Shown here: in pieces, positions 7,164 through 15,374 of the stretch
Position numbering within the stretch: position 1 is the stretch's first letter
Layout of the letters: the number at the start of each line of letters is the position of its first letter
Source of the DNA: an uncultured Collinsella sp.
Lineage (GTDB): Bacteria; Actinomycetota; Coriobacteriia; Coriobacteriales; Coriobacteriaceae
Assembly: GCA_937934355.1 (NCBI GenBank)
Contig: CALGZY010000215.1
Location: 1-19,445, forward strand
Reading direction: 5' to 3'
DNA length: 19,445 nt
Notes under the pieces: generated by a model
Told to the model about the DNA's origin: nothing
The model's input: only the letters and a program-made list of their open reading frames with translations
The model's database searches: none
Translations under genes and position numbers: made by a program

Positions 7164-7433
7164 CAGGTACAAGGCGACAGTCCGCCGCCCTTATCACATG
7201 CCTTCAAATATGCGATCCAGAAACACAAAACAGCAGATAGAATGCTCTTTTTCAAAAAGTACACGTCCCGAAACTTACCAAGACTTCATATCTAGCTACC
7301 GTTCACGGTCGCCGATTACCACCCACCGATTCAAACAAGAAATATGTCGCCAAAAGCAGGTCATCTACCTGCATGGTTAGATTTTGGTCAGCTTTTGGTC
7401 AGCTGAGCGGCAAGTTCCAGCTGATACGTTTTT
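7164..7433. other. AT-richer leader region with an 11-bp tandem duplication
   Basis: Nothing convincingly coding is seen here. An open frame of 60 codons from 7198 has no ribosome site and no protein-like character. TTTTGGTCAGC is repeated head to tail at 7382-7392 and 7393-7403, followed by palindromic TCAGCTGA at 7400-7407. These lie 55-75 bp before the nuclease-like gene, where a promoter or operator would be expected. No clear -35/-10 pair was found. Confidence 0.4.
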
Positions 7434-7456
7434 GCTACCCAAAAGGAGGCGGTAGC
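7434..7456 (+). promoter_or_regulatory. ribosome binding site held in a hairpin loop
   Basis: GCTACC (7434-7439) can pair with GGTAGC (7451-7456), placing AAAAGGAGG in the 11-base loop directly before ATG 7459. The stem is short, so the effect on translation is uncertain. Confidence 0.45.
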
Positions 7457-7458
7457 TC

Positions 7459-8457
7459 ATGACCCATTGCAATGACCAGCTCATCGACCAACTGCTCACT
7501 CAAGCCGAGCAAGAGGGGCGCTGTCTGATTCCCCCGAGCGCGGCGATCCGAAAAGCGCTCCTTCGGCGCACCGGCGGCACGGTTGTCTCGCCCATTCCGG
7601 GGTTGTTTGCGCGAAAAACGCGCTGGGATGAACTCAACCGAGCGCAACGCCATTGCGAGATTATCCGCGCCCTTGCGATCATCCATCCCGATTGGACGTT
7701 CTGCTCGTTTTCGGCAGCTTGCCTGCTGGGGCTCGAGGTCTCGTGGCGACACCTGAACGTCGTGCATGTTTGCAGCTCGACAAAGCCGTCGGCTCGTCCG
7801 GGCGCACATATTCAGCGACACCAGATTGAGCCGGCCGGAGCAATACGCAGAGCCGGCATATCGGTAACGCCGCCCATCCAAACGGCCACAGATTGCCTGC
7901 TGCAAACTGGTTTTGCCGACGGCATGCCCATTGCCGATTCGACGATCTCAAAGCTCGGCCTTGCGCCGGAACAGCTGATGGAGGCCGTGGAGCAACGAGC
8001 GACTGCACGCAATGGTCGCGCGATTCGCACCGCCCTCACAACGCTTCGATATGCCGACGTCCGCGCCGAGAGCGGCGGGGAATCGGTCGCCCGAGCCGTC
8101 ATGATCGAGACGGGCTTTGCGCCCGACTGGCTTCAATACGAGCTGACGGACCCCTTCGATTCGGCCAAGCCCATACGAACGGACTTTGCCTGGGAGCGCC
8201 AGGCGCGGGAACTCACACTGGGCGAGCTCGACGGGCTCATCAAATATACCGACCAGACCATGCTGGCCGGACGCACCACCGCCGAGGTGCTCGTTGCCGA
8301 ACGACAGCGCGAGGCGCACCTATCGCTCTACGGTCACCCTCTGCTGCGCTTTACCATGAACGAGGTCCGCTCGACAGGAATGCTCGCCAAAAAGCTGCAG
8401 ACGGCAGGCATCCGGCAGACCGCGCTGCCGACATGGCTCAACGAGGTGGACCTGTAG
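7459..8457 (+). CDS. protein with Vsr/DUF559-like PD-(D/E)XK tail and AbiEi-like N-terminal part
   Basis: The 332-residue protein starts at ATG 7459 behind a strong AAGGAGG. The N-terminal 200 residues resemble the actinobacterial proteins annotated with an AbiEi-type antitoxin or winged-helix domain (short helical start, then VVSPIPGLFARKTRWDEL and FCSFSAACLLGLEV). The C-terminal 130 residues follow the Vsr/DUF559 pattern: ESGGES (204-209), TDFAW (D242), ELDGLIKY (E256, D258, K262), EVLVAERQREAHLSLYGHPL, then LLRFTMNEV. These are the positions of the catalytic core in very-short-patch-repair-like nucleases, so a DNA or RNA nuclease is plausible, though unproven. No toxin partner lies next to it. 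Stem-loop repeat arrays of one family lie on both sides, the downstream one starting about 20 bases past the stop. Confidence 0.8.
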   Translation: MTHCNDQLIDQLLTQAEQEGRCLIPPSAAIRKALLRRTGGTVVSPIPGLFARKTRWDELNRAQRHCEIIRALAIIHPDWTFCSFSAACLLGLEVSWRHLNVVHVCSSTKPSARPGAHIQRHQIEPAGAIRRAGISVTPPIQTATDCLLQTGFADGMPIADSTISKLGLAPEQLMEAVEQRATARNGRAIRTALTTLRYADVRAESGGESVARAVMIETGFAPDWLQYELTDPFDSAKPIRTDFAWERQARELTLGELDGLIKYTDQTMLAGRTTAEVLVAERQREAHLSLYGHPLLRFTMNEVRSTGMLAKKLQTAGIRQTALPTWLNEVDL

Positions 8458-8479
8458 GAGCTGCTAGGCCACGCATCGC

Positions 8480-8824
8480 CGAATCGCATCCCCCCTATCT
8501 GGGCCGCGTTTTCCCAACGGCCACGCCAACGGAAAGCGCGTCCCAGCCTGGACACTCAAAACGGGATGCGCTTTCCGGATGGCGGGCCTGGCGGAAAGCG
8601 TGTCCCGGAATCCCGTCTCAGAGCTGGACAGGCTTTCCGGTTGAGTCCTTCAGCGGAAACCGCATCCCGGAATAAACACTCAAACTGGGATGCGCTTTCC
8701 AAACGGCCGGCCAGCGGAAAACACATCCCATTCTGAGGCACGATTCCGGGACGCAGTTTCCGCATGCGGCCCCGTTGGGAAAGTTAATCCCGTTCCGAGG
8801 CTGGATTCCGGGACGCAGCTTCCG
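8480..8824. repeat. stem-loop repeat array 2: five 48-nt units plus a truncated one, 61-62 bp period
   Basis: Full units lie at 8530-8577, 8592-8639, 8654-8701, 8715-8762 and 8777-8824 with 13-14 base spacers. A worn copy at about 8480-8515 keeps its right arm in phase but has lost part of its left arm and centre. The arms match array 1. The centre shows that units 1-3 are inverted relative to array 1 (centre of unit 2 reads GAATCCCGTCTCAGAG, the reverse form of CTCTGAG...ATTC) while units 4-5 have the array 1 orientation. The array fills the space between the nuclease-like gene and the xanthine dehydrogenase terminator. No protein is encoded. Confidence 0.92.
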
Positions 8825-8842
8825 CATGCGGAGGCGCTCCAA

Positions 8843-8876
8843 ACAAAAGGCCCCGGCTCGCGATGGAGCCGGGGCC
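8843..8876 (-). terminator. terminator of the purine operon
   Basis: On the minus strand GGCCCCGGCTC (8876-8866) and GAGCCGGGGCC (8859-8849) form a perfect 11-bp stem with a 6-base loop, followed by TTTTGTTT. It lies 70 bases after the xanthine dehydrogenase stop codon. Confidence 0.9.
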
Positions 8877-8945
8877 AAAGGCGCAGCGTATGTAGTTGAT
8901 GTTGAGCGCGAACGGCCCGTCAACAATGGCCGTCCACGCTCTACC

Positions 8946-11723
8946 CTACCCGCGGCGACGGGCGCGGCTGTACGGCGTATCCACCATGGGCAGATCCGGA
9001 CGCAGCTTGCCGTCGAATGCGCGATAGGCGTTCTGCACGGCGGGCGCCGTGGGGATCGTTGCGATCTCGCCAATGCCCTTGCCGCCATATGCCACGGGCA
9101 GCAGCTCGTCCTTCTCCACGTAAATGGCGTGGATATCCGGAATCTCGGGCGCACGGAACAGCCCGAGCGTACCGTACCTTGCCTGGGGTACGCAGTCCTT
9201 GAGCGGCCAGTCCTCGGTAAGCGCATAGCCCATACCCATGAGCACGCCACCTTCGATCTGACCTTGGATGGAGATGGGGTTGACCACCTTGCCGGAATCG
9301 TGCGCGGCATAAACCTCGCTCACGCGACCGTCATCATCCAAAATGACCACATGTGTGGCAAAGCCGTAGCAGATGTGGCTCTTGGGATTGGGAACATCCG
9401 CACCCAGCTTGTCGGTCGGCTCCAGGTACACGTAGCCAAACTCGCATCCCTCGAGCGCCTTGATGGCGGCCGCGGGATCCTGAGGATGCATACCCTGGCC
9501 GGCGACGAGCTCCTGTGTGCGCAGCTGATAGGCGCGGCCGTCGTCATACTCGATCTTGACGCCGTCGCCATGCGCATTCACGGGAGCGGCGGGCGCAGAC
9601 TTGCCGGCCTCGATGTCAAGCATGGCATCGCGCAGCAGGAAGGCGGCACCGCGCACGGCCTCGCCGGTCACGACCGTCTGACGCGAGCCAGACGTGGTGC
9701 CGGAGTCGGGAGCGTTCTCGGTGGAGCACTCGCCGTTGGCGATGCAGCGAAGCGGCAGGCCGCATGCCTCGGCAACGTCCTGCAAAAAGACGGTGTTGCA
9801 GCCCTGGCCGATGTCGGACGTGGCGGCATAGACCACGGCCACGCCGTTCTCGATGCGGATCTTGCAGCGGCCGGCATCGGGCAGGCCCACGCCCACGCCG
9901 GCGTTCTTCATGGCGCAGGCGATACCGGCGTGTCCGGGATGCGCATAGTAGGCATCCTTGACCTCGAGCAGCGTCTCCTTCAGCGCCGTGGAGCAATCGG
10001 CGATCTGGCCGTTGGGCAAAACCTCACCCGGCTCGATAGCGTTACGGTAGCGAATCTCCCACGGATCCAGGCCGACCTTCTCTGCCAGCAGGTCGATCAG
10101 GCTCTCGAGCGCAAACTCGGACTGGCAAACGCCAAAGCCGCGGTACGCGCCGGCGGGCGGGTTGTTGGTGTAGTAGCCAAAACCGCGAATGTCGGTGTTC
10201 TGGTACTTGTAGGGGCCGACGGCATGCGTGCAGGCGCGCTCGAGCACCGGGCCGCACAGCGACGCGTAGGCGCCGGTGTCAAAGTTGATCTCGCAGTCCA
10301 GACCGGTAAAGTTGCCCTCGGCGTCGCAGCCCAGCGTAAAGGTGCCGTCCATGGCGTGGCGCTTGGGATGGAACGCGAGCGACTCGGCACGTGTGAGCTT
10401 GCACTTCACAGGACGCTGGAGCTTATAGGCAGCAAGCGCGGCCAGGTGCTGGATCGAAACGTCCTCCTTGCCGCCAAAACCGCCGCCCACAAGCATGGTC
10501 TCGACAACCACACGCTCGGGCTCGTTGTCCCAGCCAAACATGTGGGCGCACTCTTTGCGCGTATCGTAGGCACCCTGGTCGGTCGACTGCACCTTGACGC
10601 CGTTCTTGTACGGGAAGGCGACGGCGCACTCGGGCTCCAAGAAGGCATGCTCGGTAAAGGGCGTGGTAAAGCGCTGCGTCACGGTGAACGCGCTCTCCGC
10701 TAGCGCCTTGGCGGCGTCGCCGCGCGTCACGTGACGGCTCTGGCACACGTTGTCCTTGAGTTCCACCGTGTTGCCAAAGGCAAAGAAACTGTCATGCAGG
10801 CGCGGGGCGTCGGCAGCCCTAGCCTCGACAATGTTGCGCACGGGCTCCAGCGGCTCGTAATCAATCTTTACGAGCTTCTTAGCCTTCTCGAGCGTCGCCT
10901 CGTCCTCGGCAACCACCAGCACGATGGCGTCACCCACGCAGCGGGTGATATCGCCCTGGGCGATCATGACATCCCAGTCCTGGATAAGGTGGCCGACCTG
11001 GTTGACCGGCACGTCCTCGGCGCGCAGGATGCCCACCACACCGGGCAGGGCCTCGGCCTTGGAGGTATCAATGGAGAGCACGCGGGCGCGCGGATACTTG
11101 GAGCGCACGGCGCTGGCATAGGTCAGGCCCGGCTGATCGAGCTCGTCGATGTCGTCGGGATACTTGCCCTCGCCGAGCACCTTCTTGCGCACGTCGATGC
11201 GGAAGGCGCGCTTGCCCACACCGTAGTCGTCGCCGCGCTCCAGGTCCTCGTCGATCTGCTTTTCGCCGCGGAGCACCGCAGCTGCCAGCGAAATGCCCTC
11301 GATGATCTTCTTGTAGCCGGTGCAGCGGCAGACGTTACCGCGAATGGCGTACTTGATCTGCTCCTCGGTGGGCTCGGGGTCCTCAGCGATGAGCGCCGCG
11401 CCCGCCATGACCATGCCGGGGATGCAAAAACCGCACTGCACGGCGCCCACGGCACCAAAGGCGTACACAAAGGCCTCGCGCACGTCCTCGGGCAGGCCCT
11501 CGACGGTCACGATGTTGCGACCGGCGGCAAGAGCGGTGGTCAGTACGCACGCCTTGACGGCCGCACCGTCCACATGGATGGTGCAGGTGCCGCAAGCGCC
11601 TTCGGAGCAGCCATCCTTGGCGGAATGGATATGCAGGTCGTCGCGCAGGTAGCGCAGCAGCGGTTTATTCTCCGTCGTCGTGCGCTCGACGCCGTTAACG
11701 GTAAAAGTGAATTCCTGTGCCAT
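8946..11723 (-). CDS. xdhD: selenium-dependent-type xanthine dehydrogenase (2Fe-2S/molybdopterin fusion)
   Basis: The 925-residue enzyme joins an iron-sulfur domain to the large molybdopterin domain. Residues C39, C44, C47 and C59 hold a plant-type [2Fe-2S] cluster; C97, C100, C132 and C134 (CGFC...CRC) hold the second. The catalytic part has VGGGFGGKED (about 409), AYRGFGVCQSEFALE (about 521), GTTSGSRQT and a terminal KGIGE (about 878), whose Glu matches the active-site base of molybdenum hydroxylases. There is no FAD domain, so electrons must leave through another protein, most likely the ferredoxin and YgfK encoded upstream. In this family selenium is a labile cofactor, not selenocysteine, and no in-frame TGA is present here. 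The gene starts 12 bases after the ferredoxin stop and is the last in the operon. The expected reaction is hydroxylation of hypoxanthine or xanthine. The exact purine is not certain. Confidence 0.92.
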   Translation of the reverse strand: MAQEFTFTVNGVERTTTENKPLLRYLRDDLHIHSAKDGCSEGACGTCTIHVDGAAVKACVLTTALAAGRNIVTVEGLPEDVREAFVYAFGAVGAVQCGFCIPGMVMAGAALIAEDPEPTEEQIKYAIRGNVCRCTGYKKIIEGISLAAAVLRGEKQIDEDLERGDDYGVGKRAFRIDVRKKVLGEGKYPDDIDELDQPGLTYASAVRSKYPRARVLSIDTSKAEALPGVVGILRAEDVPVNQVGHLIQDWDVMIAQGDITRCVGDAIVLVVAEDEATLEKAKKLVKIDYEPLEPVRNIVEARAADAPRLHDSFFAFGNTVELKDNVCQSRHVTRGDAAKALAESAFTVTQRFTTPFTEHAFLEPECAVAFPYKNGVKVQSTDQGAYDTRKECAHMFGWDNEPERVVVETMLVGGGFGGKEDVSIQHLAALAAYKLQRPVKCKLTRAESLAFHPKRHAMDGTFTLGCDAEGNFTGLDCEINFDTGAYASLCGPVLERACTHAVGPYKYQNTDIRGFGYYTNNPPAGAYRGFGVCQSEFALESLIDLLAEKVGLDPWEIRYRNAIEPGEVLPNGQIADCSTALKETLLEVKDAYYAHPGHAGIACAMKNAGVGVGLPDAGRCKIRIENGVAVVYAATSDIGQGCNTVFLQDVAEACGLPLRCIANGECSTENAPDSGTTSGSRQTVVTGEAVRGAAFLLRDAMLDIEAGKSAPAAPVNAHGDGVKIEYDDGRAYQLRTQELVAGQGMHPQDPAAAIKALEGCEFGYVYLEPTDKLGADVPNPKSHICYGFATHVVILDDDGRVSEVYAAHDSGKVVNPISIQGQIEGGVLMGMGYALTEDWPLKDCVPQARYGTLGLFRAPEIPDIHAIYVEKDELLPVAYGGKGIGEIATIPTAPAVQNAYRAFDGKLRPDLPMVDTPYSRARRRG

Positions 11724-11735
11724 GGTGATTCCCTT

Positions 11736-12215
11736 CTACACGCCGGCGGCGATGCCGGTGCGGTCGTGGATGGCGCCATGCGGGCAGACGACGGCGCACA
11801 TGCCGCACGACAGGCAGTCCACGCCGTCGATATGGGCGCAGTTGTCCTCGATGCGGATAGCGCCGGCAGGGCACTTTTTAGCGCACATGCCGCAACCGAT
11901 GCAGCTCGTGTCGCAGATCTTGCGAGCGATGGCGCCCTTATCGGTGTTGTTGCAGCGCACCAGAATGTTCTGGTAGCCGGGAACGAAGGCAATCACGCGC
12001 TGCGGGCACGCCATGCCGCACAGGCCACAGCCCGTGCACTTGGAGCGATCCACGCGGGCGATGCCATCGACCAGCGCAATGGCGCCGTGGGGGCAGGCCG
12101 TGACGCAGGCGCCACAGCCAATGCAGCCTTCGCTGCAGCGGGCGTCGCCGCCTGCGGAAGCGCAACCACTTCCGCAGGCAACGTAGGCCACGTTATGTTG
12201 AATGGATTTGGCCAT
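11736..12215 (-). CDS. polyferredoxin with four [4Fe-4S] motifs
   Basis: This 159-residue protein has a short N-terminal segment with scattered cysteines (YVACGSGCASAGGDARCSEG) and four C-x2-C-x2-C-x3-C motifs: CIGCGACVTACP, CTGCGLCGMACP, CIGCGMCAKKCP and CLSCGMCAVVCP. The series resembles the iron-sulfur part of RnfB and related electron carriers. It has no membrane anchor, so it is probably a soluble carrier. It lies between ygfK (11 bases) and xdhD (12 bases), so all three are almost surely co-translated. That placement points to a role shuttling electrons from the molybdenum enzyme to the flavin centres of YgfK. A direct link is inference from position. Confidence 0.9.
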   Translation of the reverse strand: MAKSIQHNVAYVACGSGCASAGGDARCSEGCIGCGACVTACPHGAIALVDGIARVDRSKCTGCGLCGMACPQRVIAFVPGYQNILVRCNNTDKGAIARKICDTSCIGCGMCAKKCPAGAIRIEDNCAHIDGVDCLSCGMCAVVCPHGAIHDRTGIAAGV

Positions 12216-12226
12216 AAGAGACTCGC

Positions 12227-15226
12227 CTATTTCTTAAGAAGGTACGAATAGTTGTCGCGCACGGCCCTGATGGTCAGGCGGACGGCCTCGGGAAGACCGG
12301 TGTTGACGGCATCGACCGAGACGGTGCGGACCGTGCCGGCGACGCGAACCTTAAAGTGGTCCTCGTCCACGGCCAGGAAGCCCTCGTTCTCGGAGTTCTC
12401 CATGTCCTGCTCGCTCCAGAACAGGGTGAGCTTGTCCTTGTAGGGACGACCCTCCTGGTAGGGGCAGAACACGGCGCAGTTACCGCATTCGTTGCACATG
12501 CCGTCGACATGGACGACCTGATGCTTGGCCAGGCCCGGCACCTTAATTGCCACGTTGGCGCGGTTGGGGCACACATCGCAGCAGACCTCGCACACCGAGC
12601 CGCAGCCCAGGCAGCGGGTCTTGGTGCAGTTGCGCTTGTCGCGGCACAGCGACCCCTTGCGCTCGTAGCAGGTGTCCTCGCGGCCGGCCTGCTCGTTGCA
12701 GTCGGCGTACTTGTTAAAGTCCACGCCGGCGATGGCGCGGGCGACCTCGGCGGCGTCGGCGATAGCCTCGACCACGGTGGCCGGACCGCGACGGCAGTCA
12801 CCGGCAGCCCAAACGCCCTCGACGCCGGTGGAGGTGGCGGCAAGGCGGCCGCGACGGTCGTGCTCGACGCCCGCGGCGTCGTACAGGCTGGCATCGATGC
12901 CCTCGCCCACGGCGCAGATCACCGTGGTGGCGGGAAGCTCGACGGTCTCGCCCGTGGCGACGGGGCTGCGGCGGCCGCTTGCATCCGGCTCGCCAAGCCC
13001 CATAACGTCGCAGGTCAGCACGGCGCCGTTGAGTGCCTTGGGCGCCAGCAGCTCGCAGAACTCAACGCCGTCGGCAAGAGCAAGATCAAGCTCTTCCTCG
13101 TCGGCGGGCATCTGCTTCTTGGTGCGACGATACACCAGACGCACGTTCTTCACACCAGCCAGGCGCTTGGCCACGCGAGCCGCATCCATAGCGGTGTTAC
13201 CGGCGCCAATGACTACGACATCCTCGCCCAGCTCGAGCTTCTCGCCCTTCTTGGCGGCCTCGAGGAACTCCAGCACGTCGAGCTCGGCACCCTCGCCCAA
13301 GCCCGCAGAGCCGGGCATCCAGGCACCGGTGGCCACGACCACGTTGGTAAAGCCCTGGGCCTTGAGCTCTTCAATGGAATCCACGCGAGCATTGAGCTGT
13401 ACCTTGGCGCCAAAGGCCAAGCAGAGCTCGGCATCGTGAGAGATATCGTCACTGGCGATACGGAACTCGGGGATCACGTGACGGACCACGCCGCCGAGCG
13501 AATCGCGGGCCTCGAAGATGGTGACGGGCACGCCGGCACGCGTCAGGAAGAACGCCGTCGCCAGGCCGGCCGGGCCGCCGCCGATAACGGCAACGTTGCG
13601 CTCGCCGTCGTTGGCGATGGCCTGGGCGCGCAGCTTGGGCAGCACGGCCGTCATGGCCTCGCGGGCGGCCTTGAGCTTGCTGGCGCGGATCTGGGCGCCC
13701 TCGGGCTCGTAGAACGCACGCTCGCAGGCACGGCCGCAGGGATGCGGGCAGATGGTACCGGTGATGAACGGCAGGGCGTTGCGCTCGATGATGATGTTGA
13801 GTGCGTCCTCGTAGCGGCCCTCGTCAACAGCCGCCAGATAGGCGGGAATATCCTGCTGGATGGGGCAGCTCGTGCGGCACGGCGTGGTAAAGCAGTCGGA
13901 AAGCGGGCTCTTGCCGGCGACCTTGCGGTCGGGCAGCGGGCGCAGCGGCTTCTTGTAGAGCGGGTTGGTGAGCGAGTCGGTCTGGATCGCAGTCACGGCC
14001 TCGAGAGAGACGCCCGCGAACGGCTTGCCATCCAGGTCGGTAAACTCGCCAGCCATCTGGCTAAAGCGCTCGTAGCCACCAGGCTTGAGTACGTCGGTCG
14101 CCAGGGTGACGGGCCAAATGCCGGCATCGTACAGGGCGCGGATGTTGTAGACCGTAGCACCGCCAGAGTAGCTAATGCGCAGCTTGCCATCGAACTGCTC
14201 GGTAATGCGACGGGCGGCCTCGATGGTCAGCGAGAACAGCGAACGGCCGGACATGTACATCTCGGTGGAGGGCAGCTCGTTCCTCGTCACGTCGACGGGG
14301 AACGTGTTGGTCAGCTTGACGCCAAACTCCAGGCCGCGCTCGGCACACAGGGCAATCAGACGCTCAAACATGGGCACAGCGTCGACCCACTGCAGATCCT
14401 CGCGGAAGTGCGTGTCATCGAAGACGATGTAGTCGAAGCCCAGCTTGTTGAGGCGCTGACGTGCAAACTCATAGCCCAGCAGCGTGGGGTTGCACTTGAT
14501 GTAGGTGTTGAGACCCTTCTCGGTAATCAGATAGGTCGCGATGCGCTCGATCTCCGCCGGCGGGCAGCCATGCAGCGTGGACTCGGTAATGGAGTTGGAG
14601 ACGCGCGCCGGGATGGACTCGACAAACGCGGCATCGACATTCTCAAACTTGTCCAGGTTAGCGAGCGCCCACGTGCGGCACTCGTTCCAAACCTCGGAGC
14701 CGCTGGCGTCCTTCATGCCCTCAATGTATGCATCGACCTTGGGGCTCTTGATGCCCTCGAGGTCATAACCCACGGACATGTTGAAGACAAAACCATCCGG
14801 GCTGCCCAGGCCGTACTCGCGAGCGATCAGGTGGCAGGCAAACCATGCCTTCACGTACTCGGCAAAGGCCTGCGGAACCTCGAGCTCGGTCGACCACTCG
14901 CAGTTGTAGCACTCGTCCTGCGCCACGATGCAGGGCTTGTTCACACACTTGGAGAGCTCCTCGCCGTCCATAACCTGAACGGTCTTGAGCTCAAAGAAGC
15001 GGGAACCGGCCACGTAGGATGCCACAATGTTCTGGGCCAACTGCGTATTGGGACCGGCGGCCGGGCCAAACGGAGTCTCGATGCGCTCGTCAAAAATGGG
15101 AAGCGCGCCCTCCTGGTTGGTCGTGACCATCTTGCGCACGCCAAAGACGGCGCCCTGAGTCTTGTGCTCCTCGATGATCCAGTTCATCAGCTGCGAAAAC
15201 GGGATCGGCCTCATGATGTCGCTCAT
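12227..15226 (-). CDS. ygfK: YgfK-type flavin/iron-sulfur oxidoreductase (annotated as putative selenate reductase subunit)
   Basis: The 999-residue protein starts at ATG 15226, behind GAGAGGAG; a longer reading to 15349 adds 41 arginine-rich residues of no merit. Residues 1-430 form a dihydroorotate-dehydrogenase-like barrel. Cysteines near 445 (CFTTPCRTSCP) and in ICPHPCGRACE start a GltD-like module with an FAD site VAVIGGGPAG (about 543) and an NAD(P) site VVVIGAGNTAMDA (about 668). The C-terminus has iron-sulfur motifs CLGCGSVCEVCCDVCP (about 869) and CNECGNCAVFCP (about 906). The domain order matches E. coli YgfK and resembles dihydropyrimidine dehydrogenase. The historic name selenate reductase is doubtful. 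Comparative and gut-microbe work ties ygfK, ssnA and xdhD to anaerobic purine or urate breakdown. Here it probably supplies or accepts electrons for XdhD using NAD(P)H. Confidence 0.92.
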   Translation of the reverse strand: MSDIMRPIPFSQLMNWIIEEHKTQGAVFGVRKMVTTNQEGALPIFDERIETPFGPAAGPNTQLAQNIVASYVAGSRFFELKTVQVMDGEELSKCVNKPCIVAQDECYNCEWSTELEVPQAFAEYVKAWFACHLIAREYGLGSPDGFVFNMSVGYDLEGIKSPKVDAYIEGMKDASGSEVWNECRTWALANLDKFENVDAAFVESIPARVSNSITESTLHGCPPAEIERIATYLITEKGLNTYIKCNPTLLGYEFARQRLNKLGFDYIVFDDTHFREDLQWVDAVPMFERLIALCAERGLEFGVKLTNTFPVDVTRNELPSTEMYMSGRSLFSLTIEAARRITEQFDGKLRISYSGGATVYNIRALYDAGIWPVTLATDVLKPGGYERFSQMAGEFTDLDGKPFAGVSLEAVTAIQTDSLTNPLYKKPLRPLPDRKVAGKSPLSDCFTTPCRTSCPIQQDIPAYLAAVDEGRYEDALNIIIERNALPFITGTICPHPCGRACERAFYEPEGAQIRASKLKAAREAMTAVLPKLRAQAIANDGERNVAVIGGGPAGLATAFFLTRAGVPVTIFEARDSLGGVVRHVIPEFRIASDDISHDAELCLAFGAKVQLNARVDSIEELKAQGFTNVVVATGAWMPGSAGLGEGAELDVLEFLEAAKKGEKLELGEDVVVIGAGNTAMDAARVAKRLAGVKNVRLVYRRTKKQMPADEEELDLALADGVEFCELLAPKALNGAVLTCDVMGLGEPDASGRRSPVATGETVELPATTVICAVGEGIDASLYDAAGVEHDRRGRLAATSTGVEGVWAAGDCRRGPATVVEAIADAAEVARAIAGVDFNKYADCNEQAGREDTCYERKGSLCRDKRNCTKTRCLGCGSVCEVCCDVCPNRANVAIKVPGLAKHQVVHVDGMCNECGNCAVFCPYQEGRPYKDKLTLFWSEQDMENSENEGFLAVDEDHFKVRVAGTVRTVSVDAVNTGLPEAVRLTIRAVRDNYSYLLKK

Positions 15227-15324
15227 AATGAGCTCCTCTCTGTAACGCCCGGCGAGACCGCGCGACGGGCGCAAATACGGTGTAGCGCTAGCACAGCGCC
15301 GGCGACCCCGCGGAGGCCGCCTAT

Positions 15325-15360
15325 ACGCGCGTCGAACGCGGCGAAACATCCGACGCGCGT
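15325..15360 (-). other. hairpin between ssnA and ygfK
   Basis: A perfect 10-bp stem (ACGCGCGTCG at 15325-15334 with its complement at 15351-15360) has a 16-base loop and no U-tract. It lies in the 148-base gap and may stabilise or process the operon transcript rather than end it. Confidence 0.6.
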
Positions 15361-15374
15361 GAATCTACTTGTAA

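Noticed and set aside
6862..7197. Minus-strand open frames running through the repeat arrays (also 8556-8765)
   Set aside because: The 61-62 bp period shifts frame from unit to unit, and the translations follow the DNA repeat rather than a protein.
7198..7380. Small 60-codon plus-strand gene
   Set aside because: It has no ribosome site, lies in AT-rich leader DNA and has no protein-like pattern.
6931..8824. CRISPR array
   Set aside because: Repeats are 48-nt palindromes with 13-14 nt spacers, arms vary from unit to unit, and no cas gene is nearby.
8946..11723. Selenocysteine codon in the xanthine dehydrogenase
   Set aside because: No in-frame TGA exists; the family uses a labile selenium cofactor.
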